This document shows, in pieces, positions 16,137-26,526 of a DNA stretch of 64,000 bases. The stretch is from the NCBI RefSeq assembly GCF_000419765.1, contig NZ_ATTQ01000011.1, positions 124,001 to 188,000 of the forward strand, in the 5' to 3' direction. The notes beneath the pieces were generated by a model. It searched no databases and was not told the DNA's origin. It saw only the letters and a list, made by a program, of their open reading frames with translations. The translations under genes and the position numbers were made by a program. The stretch is from Rhizobium mongolense USDA 1844. GTDB taxonomy: Bacteria; Pseudomonadota; Alphaproteobacteria; Rhizobiales; Rhizobiaceae. Every line of letters begins with the position of its first letter. The first letter of the stretch is position 1.

Positions 16137-17174
16137 ATGTCCGGACTGACACTCAACAATATCACCAAACAATTCGGCGCCTTCACCGCCGTCGACAATG
16201 TGCAGCTCAACGTTCCGCATGGCACGTTCGTCTGCCTGCTCGGACCCTCCGGCTGCGGCAAGACAACGCTGCTGCGCATGATAGCCGGTCTCGACATGCC
16301 GACGAGCGGCGCCATTGTGCTCGACGGCAACGACATTACGGCCGTCCCGACACACAAGCGCGACCTGGGGATGGTGTTTCAGTCCCTCGCGCTTTTCCCT
16401 CACCTGACCGTCGGCGAAAACATCGCTTATCCGCTGCGAATCCGTGGCACGGCCAAGGAAGCCCAGAAGAAGCGTGTCGATGAGCTGCTGTCGCTGATCC
16501 ATTTGCCCGGCTATGCAGACCGGCCGGTGAGCAAGCTTTCCGGCGGCCAGCGCCAGCGTGTCGCAATTGCCCGTGCACTGACGATTTCGCCGAAGCTCTT
16601 CCTGCTCGACGAACCCCTGTCGGCCCTCGATGCAAAACTACGCGAGGCGATGCAGGTGGAACTCCGGCAACTGCAGCAGACGCTTGGCATCACGACAATC
16701 GTCGTGACCCACGACCAGCGCGAAGCAATGACGATGGCAGATACCGTCGTCGTCATGAACAGTGGCGAACTGCGCCAGGCAGCAAGCCCGATCGAGATCT
16801 ACCGCCGTCCCGCCGACCGCTTCGTCGCCGATTTCATCGGCTCGACCAACCTGCTCACGACAGAAGCTGACAGCGCCGGCCGCGCAACGGTCTTCGGCAA
16901 GGTCATCGAAGGCGTTCTGCTTCCTCCCGGCCTTAACAGGGCAACGATCTCGGTGCGGCCGGAGGACGTGCATCTGACAGCGCCAGGCGGCGGCACTATC
17001 GCTGGCAAGGTAACCTTCATTCGCGATCTCGGCGGCACGATCGAGACCTTCCTCGATTTATCCGGAACACAGGTCGTCGCCGTTTCGACACCACGCGAAA
17101 GGCCGGCCGTCACCGTGGGCCAGGAGGTCGGCGTCAAGCTCTCGCCGGAAGTCTGCGTGGTACTGCAGAAATGA
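16137..17174 (+). CDS. ABC transporter ATPase, PotA-like
   Basis: A 345-residue ATPase with all nucleotide-binding marks: Walker A GPSGCGKTT, signature LSGGQRQRVAIARAL, Walker B LFLLDEPLSALD and the switch VVTHDQREAM. A C-terminal TOBE domain (SVRPEDVHL region onward) is typical of the PotA/CysA class. The ATG at 16137 with GGGGGAT upstream was taken as start; the upstream in-frame ATG at 16092 adds residues unlike the family. Its stop overlaps the next permease start as ATGA, so the importer genes are coupled. It energises import for the two permeases that follow. Confidence 0.95.
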   Translation: MSGLTLNNITKQFGAFTAVDNVQLNVPHGTFVCLLGPSGCGKTTLLRMIAGLDMPTSGAIVLDGNDITAVPTHKRDLGMVFQSLALFPHLTVGENIAYPLRIRGTAKEAQKKRVDELLSLIHLPGYADRPVSKLSGGQRQRVAIARALTISPKLFLLDEPLSALDAKLREAMQVELRQLQQTLGITTIVVTHDQREAMTMADTVVVMNSGELRQAASPIEIYRRPADRFVADFIGSTNLLTTEADSAGRATVFGKVIEGVLLPPGLNRATISVRPEDVHLTAPGGGTIAGKVTFIRDLGGTIETFLDLSGTQVVAVSTPRERPAVTVGQEVGVKLSPEVCVVLQK

Positions 17175-18025
17175 GGCGTGAACCACCGCAAAAAATTGCC
17201 GATTACTGGCCGCTTGCCTTCCCGGCCGGAATGCTGACGGTCTTCTTCGTCATTCCTTTCGCAACGATGATTGCCGTCAGCTTTTTCCAGCGACAGCAGG
17301 GCGGCTTTTACACGCCGGCCTTCGTATTCGACAATTACGCCCGCTTCGTCAGTCTGTTTTTCGGCAGGGTGCTGGGCTTTTCGCTGATGCTTGCAATCGC
17401 CGTCGCGATCTGCTGCATCGTGCTTGGCATTCCATTCACCTATCTGCTGACGCGCATGGGACGCAAAGCTCAGGTGATTTGGCTGGTGGCGATGCTGGCG
17501 ATCCTTTCGCTCTCCGAAGTCATCATCGGCTTTGCGTGGTCGACGTTGTTCTCACGCACCGCCGGCATCACCAATCTGCTTGTCATGGCAGGCCTCATGC
17601 AGCAGCCCGTGGCTCTGACGCCGAGCTTCGGCGCAGTGCTGGCCGGCATGGTCTATCAGGCCCTGCCTTACACGATCCTGATCCTCTATCCCGCCCTCGT
17701 TCGGCTTGACCCAACCTTGACGGAAGCGGCGCGCACGCTCGGCGCATCGCCGGTCAAGGCATTTTTCACGGTCGTCCTACCGACATTGCGCAACACCATT
17801 ATCGCAACGCTCATCATGGTCTTCATTTTTGCGCTCGGCTCCTATCTGCTGCCACAGATTCTCGGCCGTCCGTCGCACTGGACCTTGTCTGTGCTGATCA
17901 CCGATCAGGCCGTCTATCAGTCGAACATGCCCTTCGCCGCCGCAATGGCCGTCTTTCTGGTGCTGGTGACGCTTGCCATGGTCGGGCTGACGGTGCTGAT
18001 CGGCCGGAAGGGAGATGCGGCATGA
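17171..18025 (+). CDS. ABC transporter permease, PotB-like
   Basis: A 284-residue inner-membrane permease with about six helices and the cytoplasmic EAA loop LTEAARTLGASPVKAFFTVV, which docks to the ATPase. It begins MRREPPQKIADYWPLAFPAG and overlaps the ATPase stop by ATGA; its own stop overlaps the next permease in the same way. It forms the membrane channel with the PotC-like partner. Family level is secure; substrate follows from the neighbouring binding protein and ureohydrolase. Confidence 0.93.
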   Translation: MRREPPQKIADYWPLAFPAGMLTVFFVIPFATMIAVSFFQRQQGGFYTPAFVFDNYARFVSLFFGRVLGFSLMLAIAVAICCIVLGIPFTYLLTRMGRKAQVIWLVAMLAILSLSEVIIGFAWSTLFSRTAGITNLLVMAGLMQQPVALTPSFGAVLAGMVYQALPYTILILYPALVRLDPTLTEAARTLGASPVKAFFTVVLPTLRNTIIATLIMVFIFALGSYLLPQILGRPSHWTLSVLITDQAVYQSNMPFAAAMAVFLVLVTLAMVGLTVLIGRKGDAA

Positions 18026-18819
18026 ACACGCTGCTGCGCCGTCTTTATTTTTCGCTCATCGGACTTTTCCTGGCGGCACCCATGATCGTCGTTGCCGGGG
18101 TCTCGGTAAATGCGAAACAGAGCCTCACCTTCCCGCCCCAGGGCTTTTCGCTTGGCTGGTACGGTGAGGTATTCACCAATCCGGAATGGCGCAACGCGCT
18201 TTTTGCGTCGCTCACGCTTGCGGTTCTGTCCGCAGCACTTGCAGTACTCATCGCTTTGCCGCTTGCCTGGTTCTTGTGGCGGAGAATTGCGCCATGGGCG
18301 AACATCTTCCAGCTTTTGGGCATCGCGCCTTTCACCCTGCCACCCGTCATTACCGCACTCGGCCTTTTGACTTTCTGGGCGACGACCGGCTTTTACGGCG
18401 CACCGTGGACCGCTGTGATCAGCCACGCGATCTTCTTCGTCACATTGCCACTGGTGACGCTGTCTCTCGGCTTCACCGCAATCGATCGCTCCTTCGTCGA
18501 AGCGGCGGCGACGATGGGGGCGAATGAGAGGACGATATTTACGACGGTCGTCTTGCCGCTGATCCGGCCCTACCTGATTTCGGGTTACGCCTTTGCGTTT
18601 GTGCTTTCGCTGAACGAATACATCGTCGCCTACATGACTGTCGGCTTTACCATGGAAACCTTGCCGATCAAGATCTTCAACGCGTTGCGCTATGGCTATA
18701 CGCCGACCATGGCTTCGGTGACGGTCCTCTTTGTCGCAATCGCAGCGCTCGTCTTCAGCGTCATCGCGCGCTTCGGCGATCTTCCGAAGTTGCTGGGTGC
18801 GATGGCGGCGGAAAAATGA
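18022..18819 (+). CDS. ABC transporter permease, PotC-like
   Basis: A 265-residue permease with about six membrane helices and an EAA loop FVEAAATMGANERTIFTTVV. The helix SGYAFAFVLSLNEYIVAYM is characteristic of PotC-like subunits of spermidine/putrescine-class importers. It is the last gene of the five-gene operon that starts with the ureohydrolase. No terminator hairpin is obvious directly after it; the next 550 bases hold an SDR gene remnant on the other strand. Confidence 0.93.
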   Translation: MNTLLRRLYFSLIGLFLAAPMIVVAGVSVNAKQSLTFPPQGFSLGWYGEVFTNPEWRNALFASLTLAVLSAALAVLIALPLAWFLWRRIAPWANIFQLLGIAPFTLPPVITALGLLTFWATTGFYGAPWTAVISHAIFFVTLPLVTLSLGFTAIDRSFVEAAATMGANERTIFTTVVLPLIRPYLISGYAFAFVLSLNEYIVAYMTVGFTMETLPIKIFNALRYGYTPTMASVTVLFVAIAALVFSVIARFGDLPKLLGAMAAEK

Positions 18820-18841
18820 ATGACAATAACCGCCCCCGATT

Positions 18842-19160
18842 TCATCGCATCGTCAAGCGGCCATCAGCGGCATATTGGCTACCGGTACCGTACGAGGCGT
18901 CGCCAAAAAGTAGAGCCGCCTCCCCGGCCGATCCGATACGACCGAGGGGCACAGCACATTGCTGAGTAGCTCGTCTTCAAACCGTGCTCGCAAGTCCCTT
19001 GCACGGGAACCCCTGCGGGAAATGCCCTGCTTGCCTGCGCAAGGTGATCGTCACTGACACCCGTCACGCAGACGCTACCGGCTTCGGCGGCAATTGTCCT
19101 TGCTCCGGCAAGTCCGATGCGCATGTACCTCCGGTGACAACGATGCGCTTGACCGTTAAA
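18842..19160 (-). pseudogene. Remnant of a short-chain dehydrogenase/reductase gene
   Basis: Minus-strand frames hold both ends of an SDR gene with its middle missing. The 5' part reads RIVVTGG, then after a frameshift IGLAGARTIAAEAGSVCVTG and DDHLAQASRAFPAGVPVQG, the NAD(P)-binding Rossmann start. The 3' part, in another frame, reads PLGRIGSAGEA and YGTGSQYAADG, the usual SDR end, with a stop at 18842. The catalytic Tyr-x-x-x-Lys region is gone. The stretch 19161-19365 shows nothing recognisable. Confidence 0.6.
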
Positions 19161-19365
19161 AAACGGCCCGTGAGAAGACCGCTTGGCCGGGCTGACTGTC
19201 GAAGCAGTGAAAGCGTCAGCGCGCATCTGATGGGCTTGGGCCTGGAACACGAAACTCATCATCGCCGGGCGCAGCCGGTGTTCGTCATGTCTCAGCCGAG
19301 ATTTTCTCGGATCATCGATCAGGATCAGGACGTCAGGCAGGTACCGATGAGAACGTCGCCCAGTT

Positions 19366-20484
19366 TTAGGCGACACTCTCCCGGGCGACGCGGTCCGTCG
19401 GAGCGAGGCGCGCCATTGCCGCGAGAAGATCGGTCTGCGAGATCAGCCCGATGATCTGCCACGCCTGATCGATCACGACAACGGCGTGTGTTTTCCCGTC
19501 CGTCAGGACTGGCAAAAGGCCGAGCGCAGGCGCGTCAGCCGAAGTTGTCGCCGATGGCGCCATAAGAGCCTCAACCGGGCCGGCCGCAAAAGCGAGTTCT
19601 CGAAGTCCGACGCTGCCTACGAGCTTGCCGTCAGGCAGTTTGACCGGCAGTGTGCGGACATTGTGTCGGATCAGCAGCGCATGCGCCACCTCAACAGTGG
19701 TGTCGGGGCTGACTGCAATGACATCACGCGACATGATGTCTGCGCATTTCAGGTCCTTGTTGGACCGAACCGTCGCTTGAATTTCGACTTCTCGCAAAAG
19801 CCGGCTCAGATCTGCACGATCGATGTCGAACGTTTCCTTCAGCACCTGGAGCGCCGCATCGACGTCCTCCTCACGAAATCCGACCCGCAGGTTTGCGGGC
19901 GGATCCTTCGTATGATGCGTGTTGGTCGCGCTGACGACAACATGCGGATAATTGTGCCGGGACAGCTTGTGAAACAGAAGCCCAAGTGCCACCAGGATGC
20001 ACGAATTCAAGCCCACCGGCACGAACGGGAAGAGCAAACCCCAACTTGCGACGGGCGCACCGCCGAGGACAGCGGTCAAGGCCGCCGCTCCGCCGGGCGG
20101 ATGCAGGCAGCGGGTGAACGACATCGCCGCAATCGCAAGCGAAACGCCCACGCCAATTGCGATGATTGGGTCATGAATTAGATTTGCGGCAATAACCCCC
20201 ATGAAAGCAGAAATCGTGTTTCCACCGATAATCGGCCAAGGCTGCGCCAATGGGCTTGACGGAACAGCAAAGAGCAGCACAGCCGAAGCCCCCATCGGCG
20301 CGACAATCAGCGGAAGGTGAGGACCCTCGCCGAGGAGGCCGCCGCAAATGAGGCCCGTCAGGGCGATGCATGCAAGCGCACCCACACATGAAACCAGTCG
20401 CTCGCGAAGTGTCGCACCGGCAAGGATGGGGGCAAACAGACGAAAACGCCAGCCGGACAAGGCTTCACGATGTGGGAAACGCAT
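19366..20484 (-). CDS. HPP-family membrane protein with CBS domain pair
   Basis: A 372-residue protein with an N-terminal HPP domain of about four membrane helices (LIVAPMGASAVLLFAVPSSP, then FTRCLHPPGGAAAL containing the name-giving HPP motif) and a C-terminal CBS pair (CADIMSRDVIAVSPDTTVEV and HAVVVIDQAWQIIGLISQTD). HPP proteins have been linked to nitrite transport in plastids and cyanobacteria; CBS pairs usually sense adenine nucleotides. The start has AGGTGA upstream. It is downstream of and on the same strand as a LysR gene, 66 bases apart. A regulated membrane carrier is the best reading; the substrate is unknown. Confidence 0.85.
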   Translation of the reverse strand: MRFPHREALSGWRFRLFAPILAGATLRERLVSCVGALACIALTGLICGGLLGEGPHLPLIVAPMGASAVLLFAVPSSPLAQPWPIIGGNTISAFMGVIAANLIHDPIIAIGVGVSLAIAAMSFTRCLHPPGGAAALTAVLGGAPVASWGLLFPFVPVGLNSCILVALGLLFHKLSRHNYPHVVVSATNTHHTKDPPANLRVGFREEDVDAALQVLKETFDIDRADLSRLLREVEIQATVRSNKDLKCADIMSRDVIAVSPDTTVEVAHALLIRHNVRTLPVKLPDGKLVGSVGLRELAFAAGPVEALMAPSATTSADAPALGLLPVLTDGKTHAVVVIDQAWQIIGLISQTDLLAAMARLAPTDRVARESVA

Positions 20485-20550
20485 AGATCACCTGTGGATT
20501 TGTCAATGAGATGTGGCCACACCCGACAAAGGATCGGGCGATGGCAACGG

Positions 20551-21441
20551 TTATGAACTTGCCCCACCAGCGGAAAGAAGGGCCGTTCGAAACGTATCCA
20601 GCTCTGAAGACCCCGCATTCTTACGTGTGAGAAACGAGGTTTGCGCTGAACCCGCAACAACCGTCTGGATCATGTCACGGGACACCTGCAGCTGCGACAG
20701 GATCGACGCTGGAACGACACCAACGGCGCCTCCTGCAAGGACACTCGCAACCACGGCGTGGTAAGATGACATCTCGATCGTCATGAACGGCGGAAGACGG
20801 CCAAGCCAATCCTCGGCCATGCGCCGATAGGTGCATCCGGCCTCAAGGGCCGCGAGTGTGCCAACGGTGATGTCCGCGGCATTACGAACTGGCGGATGAT
20901 CCGGAGGAAGAATGATCAGAACCTCCTCGCTCCAGAGCGGCGCGAGCTCAAGCTGGCAAAAATCAACGTCGGCAAGCCAGGCGGCTGCATGCTTGCCGAT
21001 CGGCAATGCGATCAAGGCACAGTCGAGTTCCTCTGCCAAAACGGCACGGGCGAGATCCCGCGTCGCACCCATTGTCAGCCGAAGAGAAATATGAGGAGCA
21101 ACTGTTCCGAAGCGTGGCAGAATGTGCGGTAGCCGGCTTGCCGCCGTGCTCTCCATTGTACCGACACGCAAAGTCGCCGGCCGGCCGGAGGCCGACAACG
21201 AATGGCGCGCCTCGTCAGCCAATGCCGCCATTCGCTTCGCGTAAGACAAAAACAGCCGCCCTTCGCGGGTGAGGGTCATCTGCTTTCCATCCCGATTGAA
21301 GAGCAAGACACCGAGATCCTCCTCCAGCTGCTGGATTCGCGTCGTAACATTCGAAGCGACGCGCCCAAGCGCCGCGGCAGCGCGCGTCACGCTTCGATGT
21401 TCGGCGACGGACAGAAAGACACGGAGCGACGGAAAATCCAC
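20551..21441 (-). CDS. LysR-family transcriptional regulator
   Basis: A 296-residue LysR-type regulator. The DNA-binding domain reads LRVFLSVAEHRSVTRAAAAL and VASNVTTRIQQLEEDLGVLL, and the effector domain follows from about residue 90 (TLRVGTMESTAASRLP). It resembles regulators of the PtrR/CrgA-like branch. Its neighbours are the HPP-CBS gene downstream on the same strand and a small membrane-protein gene on the other side in the divergent direction; either could be its target. No conspicuous palindrome was found before its start. Confidence 0.88.
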   Translation of the reverse strand: MDFPSLRVFLSVAEHRSVTRAAAALGRVASNVTTRIQQLEEDLGVLLFNRDGKQMTLTREGRLFLSYAKRMAALADEARHSLSASGRPATLRVGTMESTAASRLPHILPRFGTVAPHISLRLTMGATRDLARAVLAEELDCALIALPIGKHAAAWLADVDFCQLELAPLWSEEVLIILPPDHPPVRNAADITVGTLAALEAGCTYRRMAEDWLGRLPPFMTIEMSSYHAVVASVLAGGAVGVVPASILSQLQVSRDMIQTVVAGSAQTSFLTRKNAGSSELDTFRTALLSAGGASS

Positions 21442-21815
21442 GTAAAGTCTCGATTTCAGAATATCGAGCCGATATTATTCTCATAAACAGAATACGATCA
21501 AGTCGCTGTAGAGAACGGATTTTTCAAAGTTTCAGCCGCTACTGAGAAGGAAATTGCGCAACTTGCCGAAATGCTCGCAGCTTGTGACGATGCCAGCCGC
21601 GGCGGTCGACCTCGCTTGGGCGCCGGTCGCGATGCATTTCGCGGTCAGCGGCACGCAAGGAACTCATTCGCCAGTGAGCGGATCCTGCATGCTCATTGGG
21701 CATTGAGCGCAATATATCGGCAGCGCCGGCATGACGCCCGTGAGCAGCGCACGGCAAACAAATGGCACGCCGCTTGCTTTGCCATGGGCGCGTTCTTTTT
21801 GAGAGGTACCGGTCG
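21442..21815. other. Intergenic region without a recognised gene
   Basis: About 370 bases between the LysR gene and a divergent small membrane-protein gene. The part next to the LysR start is AT-rich and probably holds its promoter. I see no convincing gene, tRNA or repeat. Confidence 0.5.
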
Positions 21816-22127
21816 ATGGTATTGCCTTTTGTTTTTCTGAGCATCGCAATCGGCTTCAGCGTGAGGGGATGCTTGCCGGCTTTCGCCGCGTATCCCGAGA
21901 TGGCTCCACGGAAAATCACGCTCACTATGCTGGCGACAGCCATCTGCATCTCAGCCCTCGCTCTGGCCTTTTCCGGCCGCGGCGTCTTGCTGGGAGGCGC
22001 GATTTTGGCGTCCGGGCTCGCTGTTGCTTCGGTCGCAAGAACAATTCTTCGCCCGGCCACCATGGTCGCAATCGCGGCAACCTGCCTCGTTATTTATCTT
22101 TATCTGTCGCCTGCGCAGATCATATGA
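21816..22127 (+). CDS. Small hydrophobic membrane protein
   Basis: A 103-residue protein that is hydrophobic almost throughout, with about three membrane helices (roughly residues 3-24, 35-70 in two spans, and 80-98). The start MVLPFVFLSIAIGF at 21816 has GAGAGG about 9 bases upstream; upstream in-frame codons add an unlikely basic segment. I recognise no motif or family. It stands alone between a LysR gene and the alpha-galactoside operon. The next 190 bases to 22320 show no further gene. Confidence 0.5.
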   Translation: MVLPFVFLSIAIGFSVRGCLPAFAAYPEMAPRKITLTMLATAICISALALAFSGRGVLLGGAILASGLAVASVARTILRPATMVAIAATCLVIYLYLSPAQII

Positions 22128-22320
22128 GAAAAACCGTAAAACGTCCTGAGGCGCGAAGCTTCAACCCAATCGTGATCCCCACGCGCGGGCCTGCGGTTTT
22201 GGAACTTTCGCCTTTCTGGGAGAGATCACGAGGCAAGTGGCCGATCCGGCAGGCTGAAGGCGAAGCCGGCGACAAGCCTCGCCGGCTTAAACGCGCTGTC
22301 CGAAGGGCGTCGCTTGCGCG

Positions 22321-23691
22321 CTAGGCTGCCTGCACCTTCTTGGCTGTTCTCGCCCAGGCCGGCAGCCAGTCACCGTGGGTGGAAAGAAGATCGTCGACGA
22401 GCGACCAGATCTGGTCGAGGTCGAGTTCAGCCGCCGTATGCGGATCCATCATCGCAGCGTGGTAGATGTGTTCGCGATCTTCCGTCATCAGTGCCTGGAC
22501 GGTCAGCTCCTGAACATTGATGTTGGTGCGGATGAGCGCTGTCAGCTGCGGCGGCAGGTTGCCGATGAAGGTTGGCTGAATGCCCGAGGCGTCGACCAGG
22601 CAAGGCACTTCGGCGGCGCAGTTTGGCGGCAGCGAGGTGATGCAGCCGTTGTTGCGGACATTGCCGTAGACGACCGACGGTTCGCCAGTCCAGACGGAGT
22701 TGATGATGGAGGAAGCATATTCCTTCGATTGTTCGACCTCGATCTTCTCGGCCGAGCGGTAGGCTTCGGCCTGTCCTTTCCAACGTTCGATCTGCTCGAT
22801 GCAGCGCTTCGGATATTCGTCGAGCGGAATGCCGAACTTCTCGATCAGGTCCTCTCGGCCCTCTTTGATGAAGTAGGGCGTGTATTCGGCAAAGTGCTCC
22901 GAGCTCTCGGTGACGAAATAGCCAAGGCGTGTCAGCATCTCGTAGCGCACCTTGTTGGGGCAGCGCGGGTTCCAGCCAGGCTTCGGGGCACGGCCTTCAC
23001 GATAGGCGCGGACAAGATCGGGATAGAGATTCTTGTAGGAACCATCCGCTTGCCGGTGCTCGAACGTCAGATAGAAGGCCATATGGTTGATGCCGGCCGA
23101 GCGGTAGCGGATTTCCTCGTAAGGAATGTCAAGGTCATGGGCCAGCTCCATGGCCGTGCCCTGGACGGAGTGGCAGAGACCGACCTGCTTGATTGCCGGA
23201 TATTTTTCCGCAATCGCCCAGGTGTTGATGGCCATCGGATTTACATATTGCAGCATGATCGCCTCCGGGCAGACGGCGAGCATGTCCTCGCATATCTTCC
23301 AAAGGTGCGGCACGGTTCTAAGCCCGCGCATGATGCCGCCAACGCCGAGTGTGTCGGCAATGGTCTGGCGCAGACCGTATTTCTTCGGCACTTCGAAATC
23401 GGTGACGGTACAGGGCTCATAGCCGCCGATCTGGAAGGCGACGACGACGAAGTCTGCGCCTGTCAGCGCCTTGCGCTGATCGGAGTAAGTTTCAGCCTTG
23501 GCCTTTGCGCCCAGCGTCGAAATCAGCTTGTTGACAACGACGGCGCTTTCTTCGAGACGCTGCGGATTGATGTCCATCAGCGCGATCGTGGCGCCCGACA
23601 GCGCCGGACGCTGCAAGACATCGCCGACGATGTTCTTCATGAAGACGGTGGAGCCCGCTCCGATAAACGTGATCTTGGGATTTCGTGCCAT
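22321..23691 (-). CDS. agaL2: Alpha-galactosidase, GH4 family
   Basis: A 456-residue GH4 glycosidase that uses NAD+ and a divalent metal to cleave alpha-galactosides in the cytosol. The dinucleotide fold reads ITFIGAGSTVFMKNIVGDVL at the start, the metal cysteine is in VGLCHSVQGTAM and the metal histidine in SAGINHMAFYL; YVNPMAINTWA is also typical of the MelA branch. The start at 23691 has CGGAGG 7 bases upstream. It is the last gene of the operon, matching agaL2 in the known S. meliloti agp order. The symbol is by synteny and family. Confidence 0.88.
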   Translation of the reverse strand: MARNPKITFIGAGSTVFMKNIVGDVLQRPALSGATIALMDINPQRLEESAVVVNKLISTLGAKAKAETYSDQRKALTGADFVVVAFQIGGYEPCTVTDFEVPKKYGLRQTIADTLGVGGIMRGLRTVPHLWKICEDMLAVCPEAIMLQYVNPMAINTWAIAEKYPAIKQVGLCHSVQGTAMELAHDLDIPYEEIRYRSAGINHMAFYLTFEHRQADGSYKNLYPDLVRAYREGRAPKPGWNPRCPNKVRYEMLTRLGYFVTESSEHFAEYTPYFIKEGREDLIEKFGIPLDEYPKRCIEQIERWKGQAEAYRSAEKIEVEQSKEYASSIINSVWTGEPSVVYGNVRNNGCITSLPPNCAAEVPCLVDASGIQPTFIGNLPPQLTALIRTNINVQELTVQALMTEDREHIYHAAMMDPHTAAELDLDQIWSLVDDLLSTHGDWLPAWARTAKKVQAA

Positions 23692-23713
23692 TATAACCTC
23701 CGGCATTCGGCAA

Positions 23714-25381
<1,668 letters not shown>

Positions 25382-25391
25382 CTTCACCACC

Positions 25392-26525
25392 TCAATAAGG
25401 ATCGACTGCGTCGCGCAGGCCATCGCCCAGCGCATTGAAGGCAAAGACGGTCACAAGCACAAAGCCGACAGGGGCAAGGATCCAAGGGTAGGTGCCGATG
25501 ACGGAGTAATTCGCCGTATCCTGCAGCATGAGACCCCACGAGATCAGTGGCGGCTTCACCGCAAAGCCTAAGAAACCGAGGAAGGATTCGAGCAGCACGA
25601 CGCTCGGGATGTGCAGTGTCACCGATACGATCACGTGGCTCATCACGTTCGGAAAGATGTGCTGGAAGATGATGCGCCGGTCAGTCGCGCCGACGGCCAT
25701 CGCCGCCCGCACATAGTCGATGCGCGCCAATGCCAGCGTCTTGCCGCGAACCTCCCGCGACATCTGCGCCCAGCCGAGTGCCGACATGACGACGATGACG
25801 AAGGCAAGGAAGACGTTAGTCGGAGCCGTCACCGGGATAAGCGACGTCAGCGCCAGATAAAGCGGCAGTTGAGGAAATGCGAGAACCAGTTCGACGAAGC
25901 GCTGAACCCAGACGTCGAATGTGCCGCCGAAGTAACCGGAGACCATACCGACGGTCGTGCCGACGAGCGTGACGATAAAGACGACGGTGAGAGCGATCAC
26001 CAGCGAAATGCGCGAGCCGATGATCGCGCGCGAAAGCACGTCGCGTCCAAATTTGTCGGTGCCGAGAAAATGCACCGGCTGGCCATCTGTCGAACCGAAG
26101 AAATGCCGGTTCGCCGGGATGAGGCCGAAAAGCTTGTAGCCCGCCCCTTTCACGAAGAAGCCGAGGTAGCGGGGATTGTCATAATCCGGACCGACGATCG
26201 GCTGGAAGGTGACGGGGTCGAGTTCTTCGGAATCGGCGAGCGCATAGACGCGCGGCTGAAAGACGAAGTTGCCATCCTTGTCGTGGAAGCTGATGGCCTG
26301 CGGCGGCGCGAAGCCGACATCGGTTGCCTTCGGATCCATCGGCGCGAAGAAATCCGCAAAGACGGCCATGATGATCAGCAGCCCGACGAGGATGAGGCCT
26401 ATCATGCCTGTCCAGGAGCGCTTCAGACGGCGCCACACGAGCGCGATGTAGCTTTCGTTGCCGTGCGGCGGCTTCTTGATGGCTTCTTCGTGCGGTGGTG
26501 GCAGGGAGGAGTCGAAGGCGAACAT
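25392..26525 (-). CDS. agpC: Alpha-galactoside ABC transporter permease (OppC-like)
   Basis: A 377-residue permease of the dipeptide/oligopeptide class. One helix lies near residues 38-60, then a long periplasmic stretch with PRYLGFFVKGAGYKLFGLIP and LGTDKFGRDVLSRAIIGSRI, the OppC signature, then five helices with the EAA-type loop YVRAAMAVGATDRRIIFQHI. The large N-terminal periplasmic domain is the usual extra part of OppC proteins that act on sugars. It follows agpB by a single base and precedes the fused ATPase by 10, so the genes are co-translated. Confidence 0.92.
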   Translation of the reverse strand: MFAFDSSLPPPHEEAIKKPPHGNESYIALVWRRLKRSWTGMIGLILVGLLIIMAVFADFFAPMDPKATDVGFAPPQAISFHDKDGNFVFQPRVYALADSEELDPVTFQPIVGPDYDNPRYLGFFVKGAGYKLFGLIPANRHFFGSTDGQPVHFLGTDKFGRDVLSRAIIGSRISLVIALTVVFIVTLVGTTVGMVSGYFGGTFDVWVQRFVELVLAFPQLPLYLALTSLIPVTAPTNVFLAFVIVVMSALGWAQMSREVRGKTLALARIDYVRAAMAVGATDRRIIFQHIFPNVMSHVIVSVTLHIPSVVLLESFLGFLGFAVKPPLISWGLMLQDTANYSVIGTYPWILAPVGFVLVTVFAFNALGDGLRDAVDPY

Positions 26526-26526
26526 A

